A DNA stretch of 64,000 nt, taken from Modestobacter roseus. GTDB taxonomy: Bacteria > Actinomycetota > Actinomycetes > Mycobacteriales > Geodermatophilaceae. The notes under the pieces are model-generated. The model made no database searches. It saw nothing but the letters and a program-made list of their open reading frames with translations, and was not told the DNA's origin. Shown in pieces: positions 27,205 to 36,288 of the stretch (its first letter is position 1; every line of letters begins with the position of its first letter). The stretch lies in contig NZ_VLKF01000001.1 of the NCBI RefSeq assembly GCF_007994135.1, forward strand, positions 3,720,001 to 3,784,000, given 5' to 3'. The position numbers and the translations under genes were made by a program.

Positions 27205-27642
27205 TCAGCAGCCGCAGCTGATCCCAGCCGGCGCGGTCAACGGGTCGATCGCCGGGCGGGCCACCCCGTCGGCGGTCTCGACCGGCAGGCCCTCGCGGGC
27301 CCAGTACTCGAACCCGCCGATCATCTCCCGCACCCGGAAGCCGAGGGTGGCCAACGTCAGGGCGGCCCGGGTGGCGCCGTTGCAGCCCGGGCCCCAGCAG
27401 TAGGTCACCACCGGGACGGACCGGTCCAGCTCGGCTGCGCGGTCGGCGATCTCCCGGCCGGGCACGTGCACCGCTCCCGGCACGCGCCCCTGGGCCCACG
27501 ACTCGGCGCTGCGGCTGTCCAGCAGCACGAACCCGGGCCGGCCGGACTCCAGCGCGGCGTGGACGTCGGAGACGTCGGTCTCCACGGCCAACCGGTGGGC
27601 GAAGTGGGCGGCGGCGTCCGCGGGCGGGGTCGTCCAGTCCAT
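27205..27642 (-). CDS. rhodanese-domain protein
   Basis: A 145-residue single rhodanese domain. FVLLDSRSAESWAQGRVPGAVHVPG is the CH2A-type lead. The active loop YCWGPGCNGATRAAL has Cys82 at the first loop position and a second Cys87. The C-terminus ends in SCGC. The long CWGPGCNGAT loop is of the type found in the rhodanese-like sulfurtransferase/phosphatase group with extra cysteines. It ends three bases from the HxlR gene. Role unknown, perhaps thiol or sulfane-sulfur handling. Confidence 0.85.
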   Translation of the reverse strand: MDWTTPPADAAAHFAHRLAVETDVSDVHAALESGRPGFVLLDSRSAESWAQGRVPGAVHVPGREIADRAAELDRSVPVVTYCWGPGCNGATRAALTLATLGFRVREMIGGFEYWAREGLPVETADGVARPAIDPLTAPAGISCGC

Positions 27643-27714
27643 GTCCTCGATGCTGGCGTCGGCCGGCCCGGCCGCCCAGACCCTGGACTGCCGGGTAGCG
27701 CAGCGATCCAGCCC

Positions 27715-27743
27715 TTGACACGACGGGCAACTGAAATGTCAGA
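27715..27743 (+). promoter_or_regulatory. promoter of the GntR-acdS operon
   Basis: TTGACA, 17 bases, GTCAGA ending at the first base of the ATG. The stretch ATGTCAGATGTCAG is a direct repeat across the likely start and could be part of an operator for the encoded GntR protein. Confidence 0.4.
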
Positions 27744-28405
27744 TGTCAGGCGTGTCGATCGGTCCGGTGCCCCGCCTGCTGCTGCGCGACCAGGCGGCCA
27801 CGCTGATCCGGGCCGCGATCGTCAGCGGCGAGCTCCCGCCCGGCGCCGTCGTCAAGGACGCCGAGCTCGCCACCCGGCTGGGGCTGTCGGTCGCCCCGGT
27901 GCGCACCGCGCTGGCCCGGCTGGCCGACGAGGGCCTGATCGAGGCCAAACCGCAGAGCCACACCCGGGTCACCCCGCTGGACGCCGGGCAGGTGCGCGAC
28001 GCCGCCGTCGTCGTCCGGGCCATGCACGAGCTCGCCACCCGCGAGGCCGCCGGTCGCACGACGGCCGACGACGTCGCCGCGATGCGCACCGCCAACGCCC
28101 GGTTCGCCGCGGCCGTGGCCGCCGGCGACCTCCCCGCCGCGCTGGCCGCTGACGACGAGCTGCACCGGGTGCTGCTGACCCGGTGCGGCAACGGCGCCGT
28201 GCAGGCGACGGTCGACCGGTTCACCCCGGCGGTGCGGCGGCTGGAGCGGCAGCGGTTCGCCGCGGCCCACGGCCGGGAGTCGGTCGCCCTGCACGACCGC
28301 CTGATCGCCGCCTGCGCGGCCGGGGACGTCGCCGGCGCCGTCACCACCACCACCGAGATCTGGACGGCGCTGCTGTCCGAACTGGAGGACGACGATGTTG
28401 AGTGA
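27743..28405 (+). CDS. GntR-family regulator with FCD domain
   Basis: A 220-residue FadR-subfamily regulator. The winged helix ([45 protein letters not shown]) covers residues 14-72. The C-terminal helical FCD domain follows, with [17 protein letters not shown] and [17 protein letters not shown] carrying the His residues that usually bind a metal. Its end overlaps the ACC deaminase start by 11 bases, so it is the obvious controller of that gene. GntR-type regulators next to acdS are known from actinobacteria. The effector is not evident. Confidence 0.9.
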   Translation: MSGVSIGPVPRLLLRDQAATLIRAAIVSGELPPGAVVKDAELATRLGLSVAPVRTALARLADEGLIEAKPQSHTRVTPLDAGQVRDAAVVVRAMHELATREAAGRTTADDVAAMRTANARFAAAVAAGDLPAALAADDELHRVLLTRCGNGAVQATVDRFTPAVRRLERQRFAAAHGRESVALHDRLIAACAAGDVAGAVTTTTEIWTALLSELEDDDVE

Positions 28406-29411
28406 CTTCCCCCGCTTCCCGCTGCTGTTCGGGCCCTCGCCGGTGCACCGGCTGGACCGGCTGACCGCGCACCTGGGTGGTGCGGCCGTCTGGGCGAAGC
28501 GGGAGGACGTGAACTCCGGCATCGCGTTCGGCGGGAACAAGACCCGCAAGCTGGAGTACCTGGTCGCCGACGCCCTCGCCCAGGGCTGCGACACGCTCGT
28601 CTCCATCGGCGGGGTGCAGAGCAACCACACCCGTCAGGTCGCCGCGGTCGCGGCCCGGGTCGGCCTGCGGTGCGTGCTGGTGCAGGAGAGCTGGGTCGAC
28701 TGGCCGGACGCCGTCTACGACAAGGTCGGCAACATCCTCATCTCCCGGCTGGCCGGCGCCGACGTGCGGCTGGTGAAGGCCGGGTTCGGCATCGGGTTCA
28801 AGGAGAGCTGGGAGGCGGCGCTCGCCGAGATCGAGGCGCGCGGCGGGAAGCCCTACCCGATCCCGGCCGGGGCGTCGGACCACCCGCTCGGCGGGCACGG
28901 CTTCGCGAACTGGGCGCACGAGGTGGCCGCGCAGGAGGCCGAGCTCGGGGTCTTCTTCGACACCGTCGTCGTCTGCTCGGTGACCGGCTCCACCCAGGCC
29001 GGGATGGTCGCCGGGTTCGCCCAGCTGGAGGAGCAGGGTGCCCGGCCGCGCCGGGTGCTCGGCATCGACGCCTCGGCCAAGCCGGCCGAGACGCGGGACC
29101 AGGTGCTGCGCATCGCCCAGCGGACGGCGCGGGCCATCGGCGTGCAGCGGGACCTCTCCCTCGACGACGTCGAGCTCGACGAGCGGTACCACGCGGGCAC
29201 CTACGGCATCCCGGACGCCACGACGATCGCCGCGATGGAGCTGGCCGCCCGCACCGAGGGCATGGTCACCGACCCGGTCTACGAGGGGAAGTCGATGGCC
29301 GCGACGATCGACCTGGTCGGCCGCCGCGAGATCGATCCCTCGTCGACCGTGCTCTACGCCCACCTCGGCGGCCAGCCGGCGCTGAACGGCTACAGCGCGC
29401 TGTTCTCCTGA
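28395..29411 (+). CDS. acdS: 1-aminocyclopropane-1-carboxylate deaminase
   Basis: A 338-residue PLP enzyme, exactly the size of characterised ACC deaminases. The PLP lysine is in [12 protein letters not shown] (Lys49), with [15 protein letters not shown] after it. The residues that separate ACC deaminase from D-cysteine desulfhydrase are present: Glu about 297 in DPVYEGKS and Leu about 324 in YAHLGGQP. It cleaves the ethylene precursor ACC to 2-oxobutyrate and ammonia, a trait of plant-associated soil bacteria. It is coupled to the upstream GntR/FCD gene. Confidence 0.95.
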   Translation: MLSDFPRFPLLFGPSPVHRLDRLTAHLGGAAVWAKREDVNSGIAFGGNKTRKLEYLVADALAQGCDTLVSIGGVQSNHTRQVAAVAARVGLRCVLVQESWVDWPDAVYDKVGNILISRLAGADVRLVKAGFGIGFKESWEAALAEIEARGGKPYPIPAGASDHPLGGHGFANWAHEVAAQEAELGVFFDTVVVCSVTGSTQAGMVAGFAQLEEQGARPRRVLGIDASAKPAETRDQVLRIAQRTARAIGVQRDLSLDDVELDERYHAGTYGIPDATTIAAMELAARTEGMVTDPVYEGKSMAATIDLVGRREIDPSSTVLYAHLGGQPALNGYSALFS

Positions 29412-29433
29412 CTTCGCCGGCGCGGGTCCATCT

Positions 29434-29453
29434 GGTAGCACAAGTGCTACCGT
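29434..29453 (+). promoter_or_regulatory. VapB-type palindromic operator overlapping a leaderless -10
   Basis: GGTAGCAC-AA-GTGCTACC is a perfect 8-bp inverted repeat. Its last bases begin the hexamer TACCGT, which lies seven bases before the antitoxin GTG, so the operator covers the promoter of a leaderless message. This is the usual self-repression layout of VapBC modules. Confidence 0.8.
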
Positions 29454-29460
29454 CGTCGAC

Positions 29461-29709
29461 GTGACGACCGTCGGCCTCCGTGAACTCCGCCAGCAGGCCT
29501 CCGACCTGATCCGGCGCGTCGAGGCGGGGGAGGAGGTCACCGTCACGGTGGCCGGCCGGCCGAGCGTTCGGCTGGTACCCGCCCAGGCCCGGTCCTGGCG
29601 GTCCTGGGCGGAGATCGACGAGCTGTTCACCGGACCCGCCGACCCGACCTGGGAACGCGACCGTGACCTCGTCGACCCGGACCTCGTGGACCCGTGGGCG
29701 CCGCGGTGA
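29461..29709 (+). CDS. type II antitoxin, Phd/YefM (VapB) type
   Basis: An 82-residue antitoxin. VGLRELRQQASDLIRRVEAGEEVTV is the Phd/YefM DNA-binding domain, followed by VAGRPSVRLVPA. The acidic, Trp- and Pro-rich tail (FTGPADPTWERDRDLVDPDL) would wrap the toxin. It starts with a leaderless GTG beneath a palindromic operator. The toxin gene overlaps its end. Confidence 0.92.
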   Translation: MTTVGLRELRQQASDLIRRVEAGEEVTVTVAGRPSVRLVPAQARSWRSWAEIDELFTGPADPTWERDRDLVDPDLVDPWAPR

Positions 29710-30086
29710 GGGGTGTTCTGGACACCAGCGTCGTCATCGCCGGCGACGTCGGCCCGCTGCCCGGCGAGTTGGCCGTCAGCGCCGTCACGGTGGCCGAGCT
29801 GCACTTCGGCGTGCTCGTCACCGCCGATCCTGCCGTTCGTGCCGAGCGGCTGCGGCGGCTGTCTGTCCTGCAGCGGAGCTTCGACGCCCTGCCCGTCGAC
29901 GACGCCGTCACGGCCAGCTACGGGCAGCTGGCCGCCGTGGTCGTCGCTGCCGGCCGTCCGCCTCGTGCCCGGGCGATGGACCTGCTGATCGCCGCGACCG
30001 CCCACGCCCACGGCGCCAGGCTGTACACCCGCAACCCGGCCGACCTGCAGGGAGCGGACGAGCTCGTCGAGGTGGTCACGGTCTGA
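29706..30086 (+). CDS. VapC-type PIN-domain toxin
   Basis: About 126 residues with the four acidic PIN positions: LDTSVVIAGD, VAELHFGVL, AMDLLIAATAHAHG and TRNPADL. VapC toxins are Mg-dependent endoribonucleases, often of tRNA. GTG 29706 overlaps the antitoxin stop as GTGA. A GTG at 29694 would add four residues. The complete acidic set suggests an active enzyme. Confidence 0.9.
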   Translation: MRGVLDTSVVIAGDVGPLPGELAVSAVTVAELHFGVLVTADPAVRAERLRRLSVLQRSFDALPVDDAVTASYGQLAAVVVAAGRPPRARAMDLLIAATAHAHGARLYTRNPADLQGADELVEVVTV

Positions 30087-30118
30087 CCGGCCTGCGCCCT
30101 CAGACCGGTCCGGTGCTC

Positions 30119-30847
30119 TCAGAGCGGGACGGCGAGGCCCTCCGGGCTGGGCTGGGCCAGGGCGTGCGCGATCGCCTCGGGCATCGGCTCGAGGCCGGCG
30201 CCGGCCAGGACGACGTCGCGGGCGAAGGTGTGCCAGCGGTGCGACCTGCGGACCATGCCGTGGCCGCCGGCGATGGTGAACCGGGCCACCCGCGCCTTCG
30301 CCCGGCGGGCGCGCACGGCGAACTCCGCGGACAGCCGGGCGGGCACCCAGCGGTCGCCCCGGCCGTGCAGGATCACCACCGTCTGGCCGCCCAGGTGCAT
30401 GACCGGCTCGCCCGGTGGCGTCCACGGGGCGAGCGCGCAGACCGCGGTCACCGAGGGCTCACCGCCGGCCCGGAGCACGGCCCGGCCGCCCATCGAGTGC
30501 CCGACCAGCACGATCGGCACGTCGCTGCCGTGCTCCTCGCGCAGCTGCCCGATCGCCCAGCGGACGTCGGCGAACGCGTCGGCGGCCTCGCCGTTCCAGC
30601 CGGCCACCCGGTAGCGGAGCAGCGCGCTGGCGATGCCGCGCTCGGCGGTGCTGCGGTGCACGAACGACTGGAACGCCCGCATCCGCACCAGCGAGAGGGC
30701 GCGCTCCTTGGGCGGCTCCAGGCTGGCGACGGTGCCGCCGTGGCAGAACAGCGCGATCCCGCGGGTCTCCCCGGTGGCGGGCAGCTGCTCCAGGGCCGGG
30801 GAGCGCGGGTCGGGGCGGGCGGCGTCCGGGATCTCGGGGGTGCTCAC
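30119..30847 (-). CDS. alpha/beta-hydrolase fold protein
   Basis: A 242-residue hydrolase from GTG 30847, which has GGAGG five bases upstream. ALFCHGG is the oxyanion loop, LVGHSMGGRAV the nucleophile elbow, GRGDRWVPA carries the acid and AGGHGMVRRSHRW the His. The middle has little lid. It is the last gene of a leftward run that starts at the binding-protein gene at 36130, but the relation to sugar uptake is unclear. Substrate unknown. Confidence 0.82.
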   Translation of the reverse strand: MSTPEIPDAARPDPRSPALEQLPATGETRGIALFCHGGTVASLEPPKERALSLVRMRAFQSFVHRSTAERGIASALLRYRVAGWNGEAADAFADVRWAIGQLREEHGSDVPIVLVGHSMGGRAVLRAGGEPSVTAVCALAPWTPPGEPVMHLGGQTVVILHGRGDRWVPARLSAEFAVRARRAKARVARFTIAGGHGMVRRSHRWHTFARDVVLAGAGLEPMPEAIAHALAQPSPEGLAVPL

Positions 30848-30863
30848 GAGGTCCTCCGGATCG

Positions 30864-31067
30864 TCAGCGGCGACGGCGCTTGCCACCCAGCTTCAGCCGC
30901 GCCTTCTCGCCGAGGTCACCGGCCTTGAGCAGGCCGTTGCTGACGGCGTTCGGGCCGTTGCGCCGCTGCAGGGTCTCGCCGAGGCCGCGCAGCACCTTGG
31001 TGGCCAGCGGGGCGAGGACGGTCAGGATGACCCACATGCGGAATCGGCGGGTGAGGAAGAGCCACAT
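30864..31067 (-). CDS. small membrane-associated protein
   Basis: A 67-residue protein from ATG 31067. One hydrophobic helix ([16 protein letters not shown]) after a short basic start is followed by a basic C-terminal half ending in LGGKRRRR. Its first 46 bases overlap the end of the Gfo/Idh/MocA gene in another frame, and the next gene follows after 16 bases. The coding frame has the expected G/C third positions. Function unknown. Confidence 0.55.
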   Translation of the reverse strand: MWLFLTRRFRMWVILTVLAPLATKVLRGLGETLQRRNGPNAVSNGLLKAGDLGEKARLKLGGKRRRR

Positions 31068-32242
31068 GATCCGGAGTCTGCCCTGATCCGGCGGTCGCCA
31101 ACCGGCCGGACCCAGCCGGCGCCGGCCGCGAGGGCCTCGCGGACCGATGACCACCCGCCCAGGGCCGCGCGGACGCCGGGATGCGCCTCCTCGGCCAGCG
31201 CCTGGACGTGCGCCCGGGCCAGCAGGTCGTCCAGCTGCACGGGTCGCCCGGTCGCGGCGGACTCCACGGCGGCCTCCACCATGGCCAGGCTCAGCACGTT
31301 CTCGTGCACCTCGCCCATCGGCGTCTCCCCGGTGCGGAGCGCAGCGCAGAACACCTCGAGCGCGCCGCCGATGTCGCTGTGCGGCGAGCGTGGGCGGTCG
31401 GTGGCGACCAGCCCCTCGGCGTCCAGCACCGGTTCGGTCTCGCCGTCCCACCGCGCCGTCCCGCGCTCGGCGCTGACCCGCCAGGCGCCGTTCCAGGACG
31501 TCTCCGCGCCGGGGGCGCACCACGAGCCGGTGTAGGAGAACCGCGACCCGTCGGCCATGGTGAACAGCGCGGTGGCGTTCGCGTCCCCGGCGTACCAGCT
31601 CCACGACGGGTTCCACGACGAGCACCAGGCCGACACCGGCTCGGCGCCCAGCAGGTACCGGGCGGTGTCGAAGGCGTGGATCGCCATGTCCACCAGCAGT
31701 GGCTGCGCCATCGCGTCCCGGAACCCGCCGAACCGCGGCGCGCGGAAGAACTCCGTGGTCAGCGTGCCGACCGCGCCGAGGTCCTGCACCAGGCCGCGCA
31801 GCGCCGCGACCTGCGGGTTCCACCGCCGCGACTGGCTGACCATGAACAGCTCGCCGCTGACCTCGGCCGCCGCGGCCAGCGACAGGGCCCGGGGCAGGGT
31901 GTCGGCGGCGGGCTTCTCGCCGAGCACCGGCAGGCCGGCCAGGAGCGCCGCGGTGGTGACCGGGTGGTGGGCGACCGGGACGGTCACGTCCACCACCGCG
32001 GCCGCACCGGTCCGGGCGGCGAGGGTGACGGCGTCGGTGCCGATCGGCAGGTCGGGCCGGCCCAGCTCGGCGGCGGCCCGGCCGGCGGCGTCGGTGTCCA
32101 GGTCGACGATCCCGACCAGCTCGACCTCGGGGGACGCCTGCAGCGTCCGCAGCCAGGCCCGGCCCATCGCCCCTGCCCCGACGGCGAGGACCGGCAGCGG
32201 CGCGTGCTCCCCGCAGTCGACCCGGCGGTGGCTCCCGCTCAC
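31022..32242 (-). CDS. Gfo/Idh/MocA-family oxidoreductase
   Basis: A 406-residue NAD(P)-dependent sugar oxidoreductase. The Rossmann motif [13 protein letters not shown] lies near residues 18-30, the conserved [13 protein letters not shown] near 107, and the C-terminal domain with [19 protein letters not shown] carries the catalytic His. [15 protein letters not shown] is typical of sugar-specific members. GTG overlaps the ThuA-like stop as GTGA. With ThuA, a sugar ABC importer and a GH31 glycosidase in the regulon, it probably oxidises or epimerises an imported sugar. Confidence 0.9.
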   Translation of the reverse strand: MSGSHRRVDCGEHAPLPVLAVGAGAMGRAWLRTLQASPEVELVGIVDLDTDAAGRAAAELGRPDLPIGTDAVTLAARTGAAAVVDVTVPVAHHPVTTAALLAGLPVLGEKPAADTLPRALSLAAAAEVSGELFMVSQSRRWNPQVAALRGLVQDLGAVGTLTTEFFRAPRFGGFRDAMAQPLLVDMAIHAFDTARYLLGAEPVSAWCSSWNPSWSWYAGDANATALFTMADGSRFSYTGSWCAPGAETSWNGAWRVSAERGTARWDGETEPVLDAEGLVATDRPRSPHSDIGGALEVFCAALRTGETPMGEVHENVLSLAMVEAAVESAATGRPVQLDDLLARAHVQALAEEAHPGVRAALGGWSSVREALAAGAGWVRPVGDRRIRADSGSCGSSSPADSACGSS

Positions 32243-33009
32243 GCGCCGCCGTACCCGTGGCCGGTGAAGAAGTCCTCGGTGTCGTAGCGCAGCAGGGTCG
32301 GGTACGCCCGCTCCGGGCGGTCGGTGCGCGCCCACTCGACGGCGTTGGAGATGACCCGGCGTACGCCCTCGTGGTGGTAGACCGGGTAGTCCTGGTCGCC
32401 GGGGCGGAAGTAGAAGATCTTCCCGTGCCCGCGCCGGAAGGTGCACCCGGAGCGGAACACCTCGCCGCCGGAGAAGGTCGACAGGAACACCAGCTCGTCG
32501 GGGGCGGGGATGTCGAAGAACTCCCCGTACATCTCGTCCTCGTCGATGACCATGGGGTGCGGGATGCCGCGCGCGATGGGGTGCGTCGGGTCGACCGTCC
32601 AGACCAGCTCGCGGTCGTGCGCGCTCCGCCAGCGCAGCGTGCACGTCGTCCCCATCAGCTTCGTGAAGATCTTCGACCAGTGCCCGGAGTGCAGCACGAC
32701 CAGGCCCATCCCCGACAGCACGTGCCGGTGCACCCGCTCGACCACCTCGTCGGCGACGTCGGCGTGCGCGGCGTGCCCCCACCAGGTGAGGACGTCGGTG
32801 CCGGCCAGCACCTCCTCGGTCAGCCCGTGCTCCGGGTCGCCGAGGGTCGCGGTGCGCACCACGACCCGCTCGCCGAGGTTGGCCTCGATGCCCTCGGCGA
32901 TCGCGCCGTGCATGCCGCGCGGGTAGCGGGCGGTCACCTCCGGCTCGCGCTGCTCGTGCACGTTCTCGCCCCACACGGTCACGCGCAGGGGCTGGGCGGG
33001 GACGGTCAC
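32239..33009 (-). CDS. ThuA-like protein
   Basis: A 256-residue class I glutamine-amidotransferase-like fold protein of the ThuA family. [26 protein letters not shown] near the start, [25 protein letters not shown] and the late [21 protein letters not shown] are family blocks. ThuA was first found in trehalose/sucrose use in rhizobia, where ThuA/ThuB make 3-keto sugars. Here it is coupled to a Gfo/Idh/MocA dehydrogenase, as ThuB is. The GTG has AGGAG five bases upstream. Confidence 0.88.
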   Translation of the reverse strand: MTVPAQPLRVTVWGENVHEQREPEVTARYPRGMHGAIAEGIEANLGERVVVRTATLGDPEHGLTEEVLAGTDVLTWWGHAAHADVADEVVERVHRHVLSGMGLVVLHSGHWSKIFTKLMGTTCTLRWRSAHDRELVWTVDPTHPIARGIPHPMVIDEDEMYGEFFDIPAPDELVFLSTFSGGEVFRSGCTFRRGHGKIFYFRPGDQDYPVYHHEGVRRVISNAVEWARTDRPERAYPTLLRYDTEDFFTGHGYGGA

Positions 33010-33035
33010 GGGGGCTCCTGACTGCTGGACGCCGG

Positions 33036-33911
33036 TCACTTGACCGCGCCGCCGGTGACGCCCGCGGCGATGTAGCGCTGGGCGAGGACGAGCAGGACGA
33101 CCGCCGGCAGGGAGGACAGCACGGCGGTGGCCATGACGGTGCTCCAGTCGCTGACGTAGGTCCCGATGTACTGGTAGAGCCCGAGCGTGATCGGGCGGAC
33201 CTCGGCGTTCGTGGTCAGCGTCAGGGCGAAGAGGAAGTCGCCCCAGGTGAACAGGAAGGTGAACATCCCGGCGGTGATCAGGGCGTTCCGGCTGATCGGC
33301 AGGATGATGAAGAAGAAGGCCCGGATCGGCCCGGCGCCGTCCATCCGGGCCGCCTCGGTCAGCGAGGGCGGGATGCTGCCCATGAACGACCGCATGATCA
33401 GGATGCCGAACGGGATGCCGGCGCTGGAGTCGGCCAGGATCAGCCCGGGGATCGAGTTGAGCAGGCCCAGGTCGTTGTAGGCGCTGTACAGGGCGTTGGC
33501 CACGACGATCCCGGGGATCATCTGGCTGATCAGGATCCCGAACAGCACGATCCCGGCCCCGCGCACCTTGAAGTGGGCCAGCGCGTAGGCCGCCGGGGCG
33601 GCGATGAGCAGGCTCAGCACGACGCTGCCGAGGGAGACCAGCAGGCTGGTCATCAGGTTGCCGCCCTGGTCGGCGATCGCGGTGGAGTACCCGTCGAAGC
33701 TCAGCGCGAAGGGGAACCACGAGGTGCTCGCGGCCGACCCCGCCGGCTGCAGCGAGACGTTGAGCATCCAGTACAGCGGGAAGAGCAGCACCGCGAGGAT
33801 GGCGATCCCGGCGACGGTGTAGGTCCAGGGGCCGCGGGTGCCCGCGGTCCGTCGCCGCTTCTTCCGGGCCGGGGCGGTGTCGGGCAGGGGGAGGGTGGCG
33901 CTCAGCGACAC
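33036..33911 (-). CDS. carbohydrate ABC transporter permease (MalG/UgpE type)
   Basis: A 291-residue inner-membrane permease with six helices. The cytoplasmic EAA loop reads [20 protein letters not shown], the site that docks the ATPase. Start GTG 33911 has GAGG five bases upstream. The N-terminus carries a basic patch RKKRRR before the first helix. It pairs with the MalF-type permease seven bases upstream. No ATPase gene is in the operon. Actinobacteria often share one MsiK ATPase among sugar importers. Confidence 0.93.
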   Translation of the reverse strand: MSLSATLPLPDTAPARKKRRRTAGTRGPWTYTVAGIAILAVLLFPLYWMLNVSLQPAGSAASTSWFPFALSFDGYSTAIADQGGNLMTSLLVSLGSVVLSLLIAAPAAYALAHFKVRGAGIVLFGILISQMIPGIVVANALYSAYNDLGLLNSIPGLILADSSAGIPFGILIMRSFMGSIPPSLTEAARMDGAGPIRAFFFIILPISRNALITAGMFTFLFTWGDFLFALTLTTNAEVRPITLGLYQYIGTYVSDWSTVMATAVLSSLPAVVLLVLAQRYIAAGVTGGAVK

Positions 33912-33918
33912 GGGGACC

Positions 33919-34896
33919 TCACTCGTCCAGGGCGCGGCGGTTGGCGCGCAGGTAGAGGACCGCGAACACCAGCGAGACGACGATGAGGATGTTGCCGGCA
34001 GCGGCACCCTGGCCGAAGTCGAACTGCTGGAAGCTCAGGTTGTAGGACTGCGTGGCGATGGTCTGCGTGGAGTTGGCCGGTCCGCCCTCGGTGAGCCCCA
34101 GGATGATGTCCAGCGCCTTGAGCGTGTAGACGACGCCGAGCACCAGCACGACGGTGACGACCGGCCGCAGCAGCGGCCAGGTGACGTACCGGAAGGCCCG
34201 CCAGCGGGTGGCGCCGTCCAGGGCGGCGGCCTCGTAGAGGTCCTCGGGGATGTCCTGCAGGCCGCCGTAGAGAATCGTGGTGTTGAACGGGATGCCGATC
34301 CAGATGTTGATCGCGATCACCGTGACCAGCGCCAGCGAGGTGCTGGTCAGCCAGCCCGGGTTGCTGTCGGTGATCCCCAGGCCGCCGAGCACCTGGTTGA
34401 GCACGCCGGTGTCCTTGTCCAGGATCCAGCGCCACACCGCGCTCGCCGCGATGAGCGGGATGAGCCACGGCAGGAGCAGCAGCGAGCGCAGCAGCCCGCC
34501 GAGCGGGAACCGCTTGCGGAAGAACAGGGCGATGGCCAGCCCGAGCACGAACTGGCCGGCGATGGACCCGACGGTGAACAGCACCGTGTTCAGCGCGGCC
34601 TTGCTGAACACCGACGAGCCGATGACCTCGCGGTAGTTCTCCAGGCCGACCCAGGGCGCCTCGCCGGTGACGAAGGTGCGGGTCGTGTACTCCTGGAAGC
34701 CCATCAGGGCGTTCTGCACCACGGGGTAGCCGAAGAACAGCAGCATGTAGACCACGGCCGGGACCAGGAACCCCAGCTGCAGCAGCCGCTCCCGGGACCA
34801 GGTCCGGCGCGGACGCCGGTCCTCGACCTCGACCTCCGGCCCCGCTGGGCGGGCGGCGCTGGTCGCGCCGCCCGCCCGTTGCCGGGTGTCAGCCAT
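33919..34896 (-). CDS. carbohydrate ABC transporter permease (MalF/UgpA type)
   Basis: A 325-residue permease. After a polar, Arg-rich N-terminus of about 35 residues the six helices begin with LGFLVPAVVYMLLFFGYPV. The EAA loop is YEAAALDGATRWRAFRYVTWP. It forms the membrane pore together with the MalG-type protein downstream. Its start overlaps the binding-protein gene by eight bases. Confidence 0.93.
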   Translation of the reverse strand: MADTRQRAGGATSAARPAGPEVEVEDRRPRRTWSRERLLQLGFLVPAVVYMLLFFGYPVVQNALMGFQEYTTRTFVTGEAPWVGLENYREVIGSSVFSKAALNTVLFTVGSIAGQFVLGLAIALFFRKRFPLGGLLRSLLLLPWLIPLIAASAVWRWILDKDTGVLNQVLGGLGITDSNPGWLTSTSLALVTVIAINIWIGIPFNTTILYGGLQDIPEDLYEAAALDGATRWRAFRYVTWPLLRPVVTVVLVLGVVYTLKALDIILGLTEGGPANSTQTIATQSYNLSFQQFDFGQGAAAGNILIVVSLVFAVLYLRANRRALDE

Positions 34897-36130
34897 TCTG
34901 GGCCTGCTCCAGCGCCTCCTCCGGCGAGGCGCCGCCGGTGAGCGCGGTCTGCACCGCGGTGTAGATCGCGGTGGCGGCCGTCGGCCACTCGTCCTGCAGC
35001 TTCGCCGTGCGCGAGCGCAGGTCCGGGACGACGTCGACGAAGGCCTGCATGCGCGGGTCCTCGGCCACGACCTGCTCGCCCAGCTCGGCCTTGGTGGGCA
35101 CCGAGCTGTTGGTCAGGGCGTTGTCGACCATGTTCTCGTCCGAGTTGACGCACTCGACGACCGCGGCGGCCTTGGCCTTGCGGGCGTCGTCGCCGGTCTC
35201 GGGGACCGTCCACGTTGCCCCGCCCAGCGGGGCGACGACGGTGCCGCCGGCCTCGGGGGCGGGCAGCGGCGCGACCTGGTAGGTGACGTCGGGGTTCTCG
35301 GCCAGCACCGGGAACTGCCACGGGCCGTTGATCATCATCGCCGCGTTGCCGGCGATGAACTGGTCGTTGACGTCCTCCTGGCCCCAGTTCAGCACCGACT
35401 CCGACGTCGACCCGCTGGAGACCAGGTCGACCCACAGCTGCAGCGCCTCGGCCGTCTCGGGGGTGGCGATGTCGGTCTCGTCGCCGCCGTTGGACCACAT
35501 GAACGGCAGGAACTGCCAGGTGCCCTCGTAGGTCGGCGGGGCGGAGAAGGCGATGCCGTAGCGGTCGCCCTGCGTGAGCGCGGCCGCCGCGGTCTCCAGC
35601 TCCTCCCAGGTGGTGGGCGGCTGGATGCCGGCCTCGGCGAGGAGGTCCTCGTTGTAGAACAGCGCCAGGCTCTGCGTCGTGGGCTGGAGGCCGTACAGCT
35701 CGTCCTCGAACGTGTTCGCATCGACGACGCCCTGGCTGATGCCCTCGGCGCTGACGCCCAGCTCGCCCAGCGGCGCCAGCGCCCCGGCCGCGGCGAGCTG
35801 CCCGACGTCGGGGTTGTCGATGCTCAGGATGTCCGGCAGCGTCTGGGACGACGCCTGCTGCAGCGTCCGGGCGATGATGTCGCCACCGGGCACGGAGTTG
35901 CGCTCGATGGTCACGCCGTTCTCCTGCCCGCAGGCGTCCAGGAGCTCGCCGTAGTAGCTCGCGCCCGGTTCCGTGACGAAGGTGTCCTGCACGGTCAGGC
36001 TGGTCACCTCACCGTCGGAGCCACCGGCGCCGTCGGAGTCGCCCCCGCCGCAGGCCGCGAGCGCCAACGGCGCCGTCAGTGCCAGTACCGCCGCGCCGAC
36101 GGTGCGGTTCTTCGCTCCACGTTGAGCCAT
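34889..36130 (-). CDS. extracellular sugar-binding lipoprotein of an ABC importer
   Basis: A 413-residue family 1 solute-binding protein. The signal stretch TVGAAVLALTAPLALAAC ends in a lipobox, with Cys27 as lipid anchor. The mature part starts with an acidic Gly/Ser linker, then TSLTVQDTF. The binding fold has PDILSIDNPDVGQLA, SLALFYNEDLLAEAGI with PTTWEEL, and AAMMINGPWQFPVL. A GGAAGGA ribosome site precedes the ATG. It is first in the leftward operon and has a LacI-type operator about 85 bases upstream. Confidence 0.94.
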   Translation of the reverse strand: MAQRGAKNRTVGAAVLALTAPLALAACGGGDSDGAGGSDGEVTSLTVQDTFVTEPGASYYGELLDACGQENGVTIERNSVPGGDIIARTLQQASSQTLPDILSIDNPDVGQLAAAGALAPLGELGVSAEGISQGVVDANTFEDELYGLQPTTQSLALFYNEDLLAEAGIQPPTTWEELETAAAALTQGDRYGIAFSAPPTYEGTWQFLPFMWSNGGDETDIATPETAEALQLWVDLVSSGSTSESVLNWGQEDVNDQFIAGNAAMMINGPWQFPVLAENPDVTYQVAPLPAPEAGGTVVAPLGGATWTVPETGDDARKAKAAAVVECVNSDENMVDNALTNSSVPTKAELGEQVVAEDPRMQAFVDVVPDLRSRTAKLQDEWPTAATAIYTAVQTALTGGASPEEALEQAQNG

Positions 36131-36213
36131 TGCCGGTCCTTCCGGGGAGTGCCGGCACCATCGCCGGTCACGCGGGCTGTGGCGACGGCGCCGCCACAGG
36201 TGGTGCGAGACGA

Positions 36214-36231
36214 CGTCGATGCGTATCGACG
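36214..36231. promoter_or_regulatory. LacI-type operator 1 (binding-protein operon)
   Basis: CGTCGATGCGTATCGACG is a perfect 7-bp inverted repeat around GCGT, upstream of the sugar-binding-protein gene. It matches the copy at 37485 at 17 of 18 positions. Confidence 0.85.
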
Positions 36232-36288
36232 CCGATCGTGCTCAGGCCCGGACGGGCCTGCGTCGGGCGGCCGGGGAGCCGCCGGAGG

